Source of the DNA: an uncultured Selenomonadales bacterium
GTDB taxonomy: Bacteria; Bacillota; Negativicutes; Selenomonadales; Selenomonadaceae
NCBI GenBank assembly: GCA_937877565.1
Contig: CALFJB010000016.1
Location: 1 to 64,000 of the forward strand
Direction of reading: 5' to 3'
Length of the DNA: 64,000 nucleotides
Below the pieces are notes generated by a model that saw nothing but the letters and a program-made list of their open reading frames with translations, was not told the origin of the DNA and did not search any database. Made by a program: the position numbers and the translations under genes. Shown here piece after piece: positions 8,716 to 18,052 of this stretch (positions within the stretch are counted from its first letter, which is position 1; each line of letters opens with the position of its first letter).

Positions 8716-9132
8716 TTACACCGCCGAAATTTTAGTTTGCACTCTCAATTTAACGCTAGAATCGTTTTGCGGCGATTCACTGCTTGAAGAATTAGCCCTA
8801 ACGTAGAAAATAGAATTAACGGTAGAAATTGTACTAGCAATAGTGATTGAACTGCTCCAATTTGAGCCGTCAAGACTAAGGCTCCAGTGGTTGGAAGTAT
8901 CGCTGGTAAAAAAAATAGCCGTGTCGGAAAAGGTCTGATAACCTTGTTCACAACGAACGGCTAAAGTATCGCTAGCAACTTCATTTTGAGTAGCATCAAG
9001 CGTAAAGGTAAGCGGCGCGGAATTATCGCCGGTAGGAATGTAGCCATAATCTTGAACAGTGTTGCCGCCAATAAGCGGTATTTTCTGTATTCTGTCATCG
9101 ATAGAATGAGTGATAGATTCAGGGTCCTTGCA
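8716..9132 (-). pseudogene. Phage tail protein, 5'-truncated
   Basis: A frame open for 138 codons without a usable start ends two bases before the start of the 1024-residue tail gene. Readable segments are SITHSIDDRIQKIPLIGG, WSLSLDGSNWSSSI and FYVRANSSSSESP, a typical beta-strand-rich phage tail or baseplate protein C-terminus. Upstream of 9133 the frame meets TAA and the phage sequence stops. The missing 5' part shows that the phage module has been cut at this point. Coding quality and operon position are good; the product is inferred from context. Confidence 0.7.
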
Positions 9133-9135
9133 TTA

Positions 9136-9252
9136 ATTAAAAATTTTTTCAATATCATTGCACCTATTCAGTATATTATTGACGCCGCAGGTTGGTCGGA
9201 AGAAAAATTGTTAGAATTTAAAAAATCTCACATTGATTTACAGAATGACTAA
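9136..9252 (+). pseudogene. Short C-terminal gene fragment of unknown origin
   Basis: Directly beyond the phage truncation point a plus-strand frame reads APIQYIIDAAGWSEEKLLEF and ends at 9252. The composition is protein-like and may be the tail of a small regulatory or nuclease protein, but it is too short to identify. It marks the sequence into which the phage module was broken. Confidence 0.3.
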
Positions 9253-9332
9253 TTGTATTAATCTCTTATAGCAGGCAAATTTTTTCTTGATTTTTGTAAA
9301 AATTTTTATATAATTCAAGCATTTGAAAAACG

Positions 9333-9510
9333 TCTACGACACAAGCTGAAGACACCCGTTTTTATCTTCGGATAATCGATGCTGTAGCGTTCTTGTGCGA
9401 ATACTGCAGGGTTGTCGTCAACAAGCCGGACGCGGTTGATTTTTAATCTAACTGCGAAATTCTTTCTAAAAAGGAGCAGTTGACAAATAGGCTCAAAATG
9501 ATAACGTAGG
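9333..9510 (+). ncRNA. Structured RNA candidate resembling HEARO / IscB omega RNA
   Basis: An outer stem TCTACG (9333-9338) / CGTAGG (9505-9510) encloses several nested helices: CACAAG (9340-9345) / CTTGTG (9392-9397), CTGAAGA (9346-9352) / TCTTCGG (9365-9371), the small hairpin GCTGTAGC (9381-9388), GTTG-TCGT-CAAC (9411-9422), GATT/AATC (9438-9446) and AACTGC (9450-9455) / GCAGTT (9476-9481). The central segment with CTGCAGGG, then GCCGGACGCGG, recalls the conserved core of HEARO (omega) RNAs that guide IscB nucleases; this comparison is from memory. I find no iscB gene or remnant beside it, so it would be an orphan copy. The folding is visible; the family is inferred. Confidence 0.5.
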
Positions 9511-9900
9511 ATTCAAAAAAGACGCAGCATAGGCAGTCCAACGTCTTGTAGTATGTAATTTAAAGACCTTGTATATGTTGCCTCCGTAGTCTAGCATGTC
9601 TTACACAACGTATGGGGCAAATTTTTAGCGGTAATAACGGCACAAAGACCTTTGGTTGATAAATCAAAAATGTAAGCAAAAGCCGAATCGCAGATAGACT
9701 TGGACAGATAAATCGGGTCGGGGTATTAACCTTTGCAATAGTCATCTTAAAACTTCAATTCATTGGAAGTAATGTTTTATGAGTAGCATACTCCCGAGCT
9801 AAATCTTGGAGAGTATGTCAAAGTCAATATCTTCAGTCAGCGGCGGTTTTACCGGCAGGGTAGCAGTTGTTTTATGCAAGCAATTCAGCTTAGACTCAAG
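9511..9900. other. Decayed DNA without a recognisable gene
   Basis: The stretch after the RNA candidate contains only short open frames. A minus-strand frame at about 9593-9725 reads KSICDSAFAYIFDL and KGLCAVITAKNLPHTLC, which looks like the remains of a real protein but is broken by stops on both sides and cannot be assigned. Confidence 0.4.
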
Positions 9901-10115
9901 AGGTCTTAATTTTAATTCACCCGCAATGCTCCGGCTCTTGAAACCATAATTGCCGCTTTATAGCGCGTTATATTGCGGTTGCCACGAAAAGTCTCTTACC
10001 CGTAGCCGTTGAAAATTCCTTTGGCTGTGAGGTTAGTTACGGCAATGTACGCCCAATGCCCGGAAGGTACATCGCTGAAAGGATTTATCGCAGTAAATCC
10101 TAGTGCGCTATAGCC
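9900..10115 (-). pseudogene. SLH-domain fragment (cell-surface protein remnant)
   Basis: The minus strand reads NPFSDVPSGHWAYIAVTNL, then TAKGIFNGYG, a stop in place of the next residue, then TFRGNRNITRYKAAIMVSRA. This is a complete S-layer homology domain interrupted by one stop codon. SLH domains bind peptidoglycan-linked polyamines or cell-wall polymers; this variant is characteristic of outer-membrane and surface proteins of Negativicutes. Nothing else of the original gene is readable. It is joined to the TerD-like fragment upstream. Confidence 0.75.
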
Positions 10116-10146
10116 CAATAAAATTAATTTTCCAATCGCTTTTATC

Positions 10147-10401
10147 TTAATAAATTTCAATTGCTTTAAAAATTTTTACTTCTCCAAATTTTATTAAAAA
10201 TTTGCAAAAAACTTTTTCATCCGCCAATACAATAACTTCAGGCGAAGGTAAAACAGAAAAATTGTTTTCTAAGCGGTTGCCTTCATCGTAAATGCTGAAA
10301 AATATAATAACTGATTGAATTGTCGTAGGAAGATTTTTTAAATTTAAGCCAATTCCAGAAGTACCTCCTTTATCTAGCATTACTCCCAAAGATTCGTGCA
10401 T
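10147..10401 (-). pseudogene. TerD-like (tellurium resistance family) fragment
   Basis: The 84-residue frame reads KGGTSGIGLNLKNLP, then SVIIFFSIYDEGNRLENNF and FGEVKIFKAIEIY, matching the central and C-terminal strands of TerD/CABP-type stress proteins. The next codons after the stop (DWKLILLGYSALG) continue the fold, so the stop is a nonsense mutation. The N-terminal half is missing. TerD proteins often occur with vWA and phosphatase/kinase partners, which fits the neighbouring PP2C, FHA and kinase remnants. Confidence 0.6.
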
Positions 10402-11410
10402 TTGATTGTTAAATAAAACTGCGGTTCAATTTTCAATCCATTAACCGTGCTAGTTACGCGGTAATTTTCTTTGTTGGAGCACATAATAAAAAATCATATA
10501 TTTTTGCCATGACGTTATCTCTGTATAAAATCTAAAAGTAATGCATTCGGATTATTATTTGACAGAAAAATAACGCCGTTTTTTAAGTGAACAGTTTTTT
10601 CCGCCGGTACAAGATTTCTCTTAGGTGAAAGCATCCCTTATAAATTTTGATTCACGAGATACCATTAACTGTTTTGTTGACTGATAAACGCCTTAATTTC
10701 GAGGTCTTGAACTTTTTCGTCTGGAAAAGCATTCGCTAAGCCCGCCAAATTCAGATTAAATTCTGCTTTATCTGAATCACCGTTAAAGAAAAAATTTTGC
10801 GGATAAGCGGGGCAAACTATTCCGAATTCTGGCGTTTGAATGAGTGCTTTTGGTCAACAAAAAAGTTTGTAAAAATACTCAGCTGTTTGCTGTTTGAACC
10901 ATTCGCGCTGTCTTCAGTTTCAGTAATGGTAGGATTATAACTTCTCAAAATTTTTTCAAGACGTTCGCGATTTTTAGGATATTCACCGTCCGCTTTCTTT
11001 ATATAAAATTGAGCAACGTAATTCTTATTCGGCGTGAAGTACGTATATTTTTATATCTGAAATCTGTAAAATGTCTTATATTACAAAGTTCGCGTTCAAA
11101 TAAATCTTTGTGGAATACTTTTGAAAAAGATGTGGACAATCGGTTTTTAGTTTCCGCAACCAACATCACGTTTGATACAATCTTTAAGGACGCGCAAGGC
11201 TTGTTCAAGTACCGCCGCGTTACCGCTCGTTTGAAAATTCGGCACTTGGAAATTTAAAATTTTTGTTTGCGGAATAATCTGTCGCGCTGAATTATCAAAC
11301 GTAATAATTGAAAATTGCACTGATTCTCCCAGACATTGCGTTTGAACATTCCACCAAAAAATATATCAGCAATTTATTTTTGAAGTAACTCATAGAAACT
11401 CCTTTTAACT
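10402..11410 (-). other. Gene graveyard between TerD-like and FHA remnants
   Basis: Several short protein-like segments can be read on the minus strand (for example EFNLNLAGLANAFPDEKVQD near 10.7 kb, VPAEKTVHLKNGVIFLSNNN near 10.6 kb, and EYPKNRERLEKILRSYNPTI near 10.95 kb) but each is cut by stops or frameshifts. They are probably the remains of one or two TerD/vWA-type stress-response proteins of the same cluster. No intact gene is seen. Confidence 0.4.
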
Positions 11411-11690
11411 ATTTGACAGCAAACATTACGTTTGGAGCCCCAAAGTAAAAATTATCCATGACTTTAATCCATTGATGGAGAGGCAAGCGTTGTCCGTTTT
11501 TAAAGAAATTTCCTGAAAAGATTCAACATCCATAATATAAACTTCACCTTGCCAACGTTTTAAAAATGCAATGTTTGCGACTTACGCCTGGAATTTGAGG
11601 CGGTAAAATCACATTGCATTTTGATGGCTCAAGCCCAATAATCATTCTTTGCGAATCAGAAAAAATTTTGCCTTGCAAAGAACCGGCAAT
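11411..11690 (-). pseudogene. FHA-domain protein remnant (copy 1)
   Basis: Readable pieces are IIGLEPSKCNVILPP, PGVSRKHC and KNGQRLPLHQWIKVMDNFYF, then GAPNVMFAVK. They match the FHA fold of phosphothreonine-binding proteins (GVSRxHC for the SxxH core; NGQxL and FYFGAPNVxFxV for the last strands). A frameshift or deletion removes the DLGSS strand. It is a paralogue of the FHA remnant immediately upstream at 11757-12306. Confidence 0.65.
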
Positions 11691-11756
11691 TTCTATAATT
11701 GCTAAATTTGAATTAAATTTTTGTTGCGGTTGAGGAGATGTGAAGTTGGGCGGAAG

Positions 11757-12306
11757 TTAAGGTTGAGGAAAACTTAGCTGCGATTGAGATATAAAATTTG
11801 ATTGCAGTTGAAGTTTTGCGCCACCGCTTTTAATTGCAAATATCACGTTTGGCGATCCTAAGTAAAAATTGCCGCTAACTTTAACCCATTGATTAGGTTG
11901 CAAGGATTGTCCGTTTTGCAAAAATGTTCCGGAAGAAGAGCCTAAATCCATTAAATAAATTCCTCCGGCTGAAGTTCCAAAACGCAATGGCACTTACACC
12001 TGAAATATCTGAAGGGAACGAGCGGAAAAAGTGCATTTGCCAAAGGTTCATTCGTTGCCAAAAGCATAGGCGTATTGAAGTAGTACTTGCTACATTAACT
12101 ACATCCAAAACTTGAAGAACTGCTTTTTGAATTAGTGTGAACGCCAAAAATATCGCTATAAGGCAGAGAGTTGCATGTAGACTGCGGGTAACAAATTCCG
12201 CATTTTCTTTAGTAACGGTAATCAATGAAATCATACTATGACATTCAAAAATTCCACCGTTCCAAGCAAAATTTAAAAACATAGCTGAAATCAAACGCGA
12301 AGCCAA
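11757..12306 (-). pseudogene. FHA-domain protein remnant (copy 2)
   Basis: The 3' part is an open frame of 78 codons with YLMDLGSSSGTFLQNGQSLQ, then GNFYLGSPNVIFAI, which are the last strands of an FHA domain. Just upstream, in another frame, SDISGVSA gives the phosphothreonine-contacting strand. At least two frameshifts separate the pieces, and the 5' region contains hydrophobic segments suggesting an N-terminal membrane part. FHA domains bind phosphorylated partners, typically substrates of the Ser/Thr kinase that is also present here as a remnant. Confidence 0.65.
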
Positions 12307-12346
12307 TAAATGTGTTAAACTAAAAAAAATTTTTTTCTTTGCCCCA

Positions 12347-13281
12347 GACTAAAACTCAACCTTCTATTGCTGCCCAAGTCACGTGTCCGCCAATAGTAGA
12401 AAGATCACTATATATGAGCGGATCACTTTCGATTTTATAAAATATTTCGTCAGCAGTAGAGGCAGTGTCAGCCAAAGCATTAATCAACGCATCATTTCCC
12501 AAATCATTGTAAACGCCATCAGAGCAAAGCAAAATCTTGTTCCACCTTTCAAGATAATTGGATTGGTATTTCTGTCTACAATTTGAAAACTTCCCATGCC
12601 GATATAAGCCGTCAAAAAATTGCGTTTGGGATTTGTGTAAGTTTCCATAGGAGCGACTTCGCCACGTTCAGCTTTTTCCTTAAACAACGCCCCCAAACTA
12701 TGTTCTTTGTTTAATAAAGTTAAGGTATTATTGCGCATTAGATAAATATGACTATCACCTACAGATACGTAATTCATTTGAGAATTTTCTACAATAAAAG
12801 TTACAAGCGTCGACCCGACGTTAATTCCAGTTTGTTTAATATAATTTTCGAGGGCAAATTCTGAAATTTCAGCTGTAAGGTACAAAAAATCGCCGGGTTC
12901 AAAACTTACCTGTCTGTTATAGCTGTTAAGTAAAGTTTCTGTGATCAATCTGCTGATAGAGGCTCCACCTTCCATTCCATCAGTCACGACAGCCATTAAT
13001 CCTTTTAAATTTATATCTGTTTCATTTCCAATATTCGGTATGCAAAAAGAATCTTTCTGTTATTTTAGATTCCCAATTTGTTGCAAATTGTCAACTCTAA
13101 TTTTTATCGTCTCTGTCGTAATTTGTGAGAAATTATTCAAATTTTGCGACGTAGAATTACTGGAACTTGGTGGGCGGTTATTCAAGTTGTTAAGCGTATT
13201 TCGTATTTTGCGGCGATCGTAAATCCTCCAAATAAAAATCAAAGTCAACACGATTAGAGCGGCGATAATTCTCAACATCAT
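12347..13281 (-). pseudogene. PP2C-type Ser/Thr phosphatase, membrane-anchored, frameshifted
   Basis: The first frame (13281-13060) has a signal-anchor (MLRIIAALIVLTLIFIW) and a Ser/Asn-rich linker. After a frameshift the PP2C domain reads KDSFCIPNIG, then MAVVTDGMEGGASI (metal-binding Asp; the usual GMGG is GMEGG), VGSTLVTFIV, VSVGDSHIYLMRN and, after another frameshift, LLCSDGVYNDL and VTWAAIEG. The phosphatase would dephosphorylate Ser/Thr proteins and oppose the kinase encoded upstream. Two frameshifts make it non-functional as written. Confidence 0.8.
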
Positions 13282-13284
13282 AGG

Positions 13285-13575
13285 GGGGAACGCTCTCCAA
13301 ATAAATAAAAAAAACCGTCTTGTTTTGAATCAACTTCGTTTTTAGGTTCTGGTGTTACAGTTGAATTTTCGCCTTTAGTTTTAGTTTCTTCAACCCTACG
13401 ATCAGAATTAGATTTTTTCGATTCAGTTTTAGAACTGATGTTTTTTTTTCGCTAGTAGCATGTGGATTAGTCTGAACATTATTTATCAAAAATAAATTCG
13501 TAACGTAACAGCTAAAAATGCAAAAAAAAACGCAATGCCGCCAAAATTTTCTTTTTCATACTTTTCAATTCTATT
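13285..13575 (-). pseudogene. Remnant of a small exported or membrane linker protein
   Basis: It starts with a signal-like MKKKILAALRFFLHF, then is shifted to another frame with KTESKKSNSDRRVEETKTKG, a charged low-complexity segment, and ends just before the PP2C gene. It was probably a short membrane protein with a disordered tail in the signalling cluster. No domain is seen. Confidence 0.4.
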
Positions 13576-14004
13576 TCACGTCTTTTTGCTCAAGCGGAAT
13601 AAAAACGAGTAATTTTCTTCCAACTTTAATTTGGTCGCCTCTTTTAAGTAAGACTCTGCCCCCAAAGAATATTCGTTAATGTGTACCATTTTTTGGCAAA
13701 ATAGTGATTATTAATCCTGTCATGCGAAACTGTAAAATGTTCTCTTGAAACGGTTTAATCATTCAAGCAAACGTCTTGATATTCTGCGCACCCAACGTGG
13801 TTAAAATCTGTGTGAAATCTGAAATCTTTACCAATATCTGAACCTTCAACACAAACAAGCCATCCCACTACAGGTTAAATTAATTATTGTTTGTTGCAGG
13901 TGTTGTACTACCTGCGCTACCTTGAATTGGCAAGCAAAACGGACATTCCGATAAAGAAATGTTATATGCATGACCTTTAGGACAATATTTTTGAACATTT
14001 GCCA
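13571..14004 (-). pseudogene. Zinc-ribbon FHA protein remnant (copy 3)
   Basis: GGAGG precedes ATG at 14004. The protein starts with a zinc ribbon (CPKGHAYNISLSECPFC) and a Thr/Asn-rich linker, meets a TAA, then continues with GWLVCVEGSDIGKDFRFH, VSREHFTVSHD and, in another frame, KRGDQIKVGRKLLVFIPL. This order (CxxGH...CPxC, then FHA) is a known layout of FHA adaptor proteins. At least three lesions are present. Confidence 0.7.
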
Positions 14005-14225
14005 TAATAAAAACCTCCAAATCGATAATTCAAGCTCAAAAAATTTTTTGAAGAATTTGTCGCCCTTAACCACATTCCAGATAAGGAAACTGCCGAATAA
14101 ATCAAGATTATAAAATTAACGAGGGCGTCAGCCGTGTCTGAATAGAAATCTGTATTTAGAAAAATTTCCATTTGAATTTCTGCAATAAAGCTGTTGTCCC
14201 AAGATTCACTATAAACGAACGCCAA
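14005..14225 (-). pseudogene. Unassigned membrane-type remnant
   Basis: A frame of 82 codons ending inside the start of the FHA gene contains one hydrophobic segment (ALVNFIILIYSAVSLSGMW). It probably belonged to the membrane-spanning tail of the kinase encoded upstream or to a separate small gene. It is too decayed to tell. Confidence 0.3.
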
Positions 14226-14236
14226 AAATAAAAAAA

Positions 14237-15010
14237 TTAACGTGTAAACAATTTGCGCTTAAAATGCAAAATCTTGCCAAAAAATATTGTGTAAAAATTT
14301 TGGCGGCTGTTTATCGTAAACCTTAAGCAAGTCCCAAACGCAAATGCAGGAATAAACAAATTTTTTTTATCAACGTCCGCAGGACGCATAGCATTCATAA
14401 ATTTATTGACTGTTTGATAACGTTGACGATAATCCGGCGCAATTCCGTTTAGTAAAGCCTGTTCTTGAAAGTGTTCAATCTTGACACCCAAACTTGAGGG
14501 TAATACCAATTAAGCCGAGCCTAAACGCGCAATGGAATTAGGCAGTATTTGTCCCGTAATGGCGCGATAAATTGTAGCTGCTAATGCAATAAACATCAGT
14601 CCACGCGCCGAAATCTAAAAGTTTTATTGTATCGTCAACCGCCTACATTATATTTTCAAGGCTTATATCTCGATGAGTTATCCCTGAATGTTGAATCCCT
14701 TTATCGTTATAATACGGCGTGTGGTAAATTCTTTCCAAAATGTTGTTATAGGCTTAAGATTTGAAAGTATATCTTGCAAAGTCAACTTTTTATTTAGCAT
14801 TCTGTCCAAAACCTGCGCGAAAGTTTGACATTCAATAAATTCCATTACGATATAGGTAGTATCATTTGCCTCAAAATAATCCAAAACGCTAACAACATTA
14901 GGACTATAATGAAAAAATTGCATTCTCTCGGTTTCCTGATGAAAACGCCGTTTTTGTTTGGCAAGAAAATTGCGGTTAATTTTGTGTTTAGTGTACGAAC
15001 ACACTAAAAG
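14237..15010 (-). pseudogene. Hanks-type Ser/Thr protein kinase, multiply frameshifted
   Basis: Pieces appear in the right order: FHYSPNVVSVLDYFE and YIVMEFIECQTFAQVLD (N-lobe/hinge), GITHRDISLENIM (catalytic loop HRDxxxxN), IKLLDFGAW (DFG motif), then LLNGIAPDYRQRYQTVNKF (helix I with the conserved RYQ) and a hydrophobic tail. All motifs are recognisable but lie in three frames with stops between them. The glycine-rich loop and the ATP-binding lysine are missing. The kinase would have been the writer for the FHA readers and the PP2C eraser next to it. Confidence 0.8.
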
Positions 15011-15120
15011 TAGGAAGTACAGGAGATAGCTCGGTAATGAATTAAATTTATCTACTAGTCCAGAAATCCCCGCACCTTTAGTTTTGGGAGATTCAGTAGA
15101 TGAATCGGACTAAAAACAAA

Positions 15121-18039
15121 TCATTCTAAAAGCATGTTTCTTTTTGCTAAAACATTTCGGAGACTCTCAACATAAACAGACGACGAGAAAGATTGTACAA
15201 TTTGCAGCCCGATAATTTTACTGTACTCTAAGGCGTACAACATCAAAGGATAAGACGCGAAAATTTTTTGTCTGTATGATTTAATGAATTTAGATATATC
15301 GTCCGTCAAAACTTTGCCCATATAGTTTGCCAAAATATCAGTTTTAGTTTTGTAATCTGAAGTAATTGCGGAGCGTTTTGCGCTGTCGTCGGTAATAAAA
15401 AATTCTCTTACTTTATTTGTAAATGACGCCAAATTTTCATAGGTATATTGATAGGCAAAATCTTCTTTAATTTTGTCTAAAAATTCTTCAGAAATTTCAT
15501 CATTCAAAAAACTTGGATCAATATTTAAGAAAATGTGCGGAATACTGGAATTTTGAAAAGTATTTGGCGTATAAAGCGGAATTCTAGTGTTTACTGGTCC
15601 TCGAATACTAATAATATTAGCGTTATCCGAATGTACTTTTTGAATCGCTTCAGCCAATAAAATGGAAACTGCAATTTGTCCTGAAATTTTATATTGCTGA
15701 CAGAAATTAGCGAATTTTTCTGCAGATATTTCAATATAACTTTCCATAGTATTGCCACTGTCCGACAAATTTTTTTCAGAAAAAATAAAATGATTTTTCG
15801 CACTGTAATTTTTCGGCTCGTAGTCTTTGGGAAGTGGCAATTCACACGCCATTAAATCAGCCACAAAATCAAATTTTGTTGTGTCTTGGTAAGAAATTTT
15901 CTTGCCGAAATAAAAATTTAACACCGCTTGAATAAATTTATTCATTCCAAATCCATCGGTTAAAATATGGCTTATGGTAAAAATAATTTTGTCCTTTTCA
16001 TATTCAACCGCAACGTAATGAAAATTATTTGTTTCAGTGCCAAATTCTTCAATCGTTCCCGCCTTGCTTACAACAAGCGGCAAATTGTTTTGATGAAAAT
16101 AAACTATATCGCCTTTTTTTGAAATATCAAAGGCGGCGTAAGGACAAACTTTTATTGCAAAATCTACAGCATTTTGAAGGCGAAGGGGATTTACCTCTTC
16201 TTTCAAAATAATTTCTGTCGAAGGACTCATAGAAATTTTTTTTATTGTTTCATCTTTAAGCGCAAAAAAAGAACTGTACATAGAGGAAATTGTACCGCCG
16301 GTTAAATAATTTTCATACGCCTCTTGAAACACTGGGAAAATTTTTTCTTCCATTGCTTTAAACGAAGAGAATTTTTCCGTATTTTTTTCGACTGATTTAT
16401 TATTGTCGCAAAAAGCCGCTAATTTTTCAGGTGTACGATATTTATAAACATCAGCACTACTGATATCAAAGTGGCTCAATTCTGTAACAAATAAAATAGT
16501 TTTCAGTGAATCGCCGCCCATTTGATAAAAATCTGCGCGACGGCTTAATTTTTCTATTCCCAAAATTTTAGCCATATTTTGGCAAATTAATTTTTCAGTT
16601 TCTGTAACAGGCGGCAAATATTCGCCAAAATCTTTTTTAATTTGAGGCGCGGGAAAAAGTTTTCTGCTGACTTTACCGTTTGCATTTGTCGGAAATTTTT
16701 CCAATGTGATGTAGTAATTTGGCATCATATATTCCGGCAAATGTTCTGAAAGTTTTTCACGTAACGCAGGAATATTTTTTTCGTCAAAATTATCTCCAAT
16801 TTCCGAAGTTAAACCATAAAGCGCAATAAAAGCATTTTCGCCGTCTGAAAATCCTTTTGCGATAATATTTTTCACGTCAAGAATTTCTTTTGCAACAATT
16901 TCAATTTCAGTAGGTTCAACGCGGTTGCCGTGAATTTTAATCATGTCATCTTTGCGCCCGATTATGATTAAATTTCCGTCTTCGTCCAAATAACCTAAAT
17001 CGCCGGTATGAAATACGCCGCCGCTTAAAACTTTTTCAGTTTGTTCAGGCAAATTTATATAGCCGCGAAAATATTCATTTTTAAAGCAAACTTCGCCTTG
17101 TTCGCCGTTTTTTACGGATTGTCCGTCTTCGTTTAAAACTTTAATTTCAAGCCCAAAAACATTTTTGCCAACAGGCGTTCTGTGGTAAGGTTTATCAACA
17201 GTAAAAGCTGAAACAAAAAAAGCCGTTTCACTCATTCCATAGCCATTTTTGAAAATGACATTTGGAAAATACATATCGCTGACATTATCGCTTCCCGTAA
17301 CAATCAAGCGCAGAGTAGCGGGAACATTTTTGTAAATTTTCAGCAACGAAGGCGACATAAAAAATTCAGAAATTTTTTCATCAGCAATAAATTTACTAAA
17401 CGCATTGACATCTTTAATAACGTCATAAGATAAAATGTAAAAGCTGTTGCCAAAATAAAGTTGCGGAACTGTCCACATAAAGTAAACGACAAAATTTAAC
17501 GGGAAAGCGGCGGCAAAGCGATAATTTTCGCCATATTCAAATTTATCTTCTTTAGGATAACTGCGAATAGCTATTTCAAGTTTGCCGTATTCGTGAAGTG
17601 CGCCTTTTGGATTTCCCGTTGTTCCCGAAGTGTAAACTGCGTAACAAGCGTCATGAGGATTAGTTTTTTCATAACCGTTGAGCGATTCGCCCGCCATCAT
17701 TTCATTATAAATTTTTTCGTCGATAACAATTTTTGCGTTGCAGTCGTTTCTAATGTAGTCAACGCGCTCGGCAGGGTAGCCCTTTTCAGTAATTGTAACT
17801 GCCGCGCCTGCTCTCCAAATTCCAATCATTGCAACCGTAATTTTAGGACTGCGCGGCAAATTTATTAAAACAAAATCTTCCTTGCCGATGTTATGATTTT
17901 TCAAGTAAGCGTAAACTTTGCCGGACAAATTCCAAAGTTCGCCGTAAGTTACAATTTCTTTTTGATTGTCTAAAGAAAGTGCCAAACGCTCCGAAAAATC
18001 GACGCAATTTTTTTCAAGCTGTTCAAGAAAATTTGTCAT
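15121..18039 (-). CDS. NRPS-like protein, A-T-C architecture, divergent adenylation domain
   Basis: 972 residues from ATG 18039 (GAGGG upstream; an earlier in-frame ATG lies before this site). The adenylation domain has A3 YTSGTTGNPKG (residues 136-146), A8 GRKDDMIKIHGNRVEP and A10 NANGKVSR. The carrier domain has DFYQMGGDSL with phosphopantetheine Ser511. The C-terminal condensation-like domain has SHILTDG (about 690-696), keeping the catalytic second His and the Asp but replacing the first His by Ser. The A4 region reads FPLNFVVYFMW instead of the FDxS found in amino-acid-activating domains, so the residue that binds the alpha-amino group is not Asp. This suggests an aryl or other carboxylic acid substrate. 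It is the last gene of the operon. It could load a starter or terminal acyl group. Confidence 0.85.
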   Translation of the reverse strand: MTNFLEQLEKNCVDFSERLALSLDNQKEIVTYGELWNLSGKVYAYLKNHNIGKEDFVLINLPRSPKITVAMIGIWRAGAAVTITEKGYPAERVDYIRNDCNAKIVIDEKIYNEMMAGESLNGYEKTNPHDACYAVYTSGTTGNPKGALHEYGKLEIAIRSYPKEDKFEYGENYRFAAAFPLNFVVYFMWTVPQLYFGNSFYILSYDVIKDVNAFSKFIADEKISEFFMSPSLLKIYKNVPATLRLIVTGSDNVSDMYFPNVIFKNGYGMSETAFFVSAFTVDKPYHRTPVGKNVFGLEIKVLNEDGQSVKNGEQGEVCFKNEYFRGYINLPEQTEKVLSGGVFHTGDLGYLDEDGNLIIIGRKDDMIKIHGNRVEPTEIEIVAKEILDVKNIIAKGFSDGENAFIALYGLTSEIGDNFDEKNIPALREKLSEHLPEYMMPNYYITLEKFPTNANGKVSRKLFPAPQIKKDFGEYLPPVTETEKLICQNMAKILGIEKLSRRADFYQMGGDSLKTILFVTELSHFDISSADVYKYRTPEKLAAFCDNNKSVEKNTEKFSSFKAMEEKIFPVFQEAYENYLTGGTISSMYSSFFALKDETIKKISMSPSTEIILKEEVNPLRLQNAVDFAIKVCPYAAFDISKKGDIVYFHQNNLPLVVSKAGTIEEFGTETNNFHYVAVEYEKDKIIFTISHILTDGFGMNKFIQAVLNFYFGKKISYQDTTKFDFVADLMACELPLPKDYEPKNYSAKNHFIFSEKNLSDSGNTMESYIEISAEKFANFCQQYKISGQIAVSILLAEAIQKVHSDNANIISIRGPVNTRIPLYTPNTFQNSSIPHIFLNIDPSFLNDEISEEFLDKIKEDFAYQYTYENLASFTNKVREFFITDDSAKRSAITSDYKTKTDILANYMGKVLTDDISKFIKSYRQKIFASYPLMLYALEYSKIIGLQIVQSFSSSVYVESLRNVLAKRNMLLE

Positions 18040-18052
18040 TAATTTAAATCCC

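Noticed and set aside
3715..9252. Several plus-strand open frames of 60-99 codons opposite the phage tail genes
   Set aside because: They lie antisense to long intact genes, have no ribosome binding sites and show the biased composition of shadow frames.
9361..9520. tRNA-like or tmRNA-like fold in the structured region
   Set aside because: There is no T-arm consensus (GGTTCGANTCC) or CCA-type end; the helix pattern fits a HEARO-like RNA better.
9560..9745. Minus-strand open frame ending VRHARLRRQHIQGL considered as an IscB remnant belonging to the omega RNA candidate
   Set aside because: It has none of the IscB landmarks (PLMPC-like start, RuvC or HNH motifs), and another frame of the same stretch looks more protein-like.
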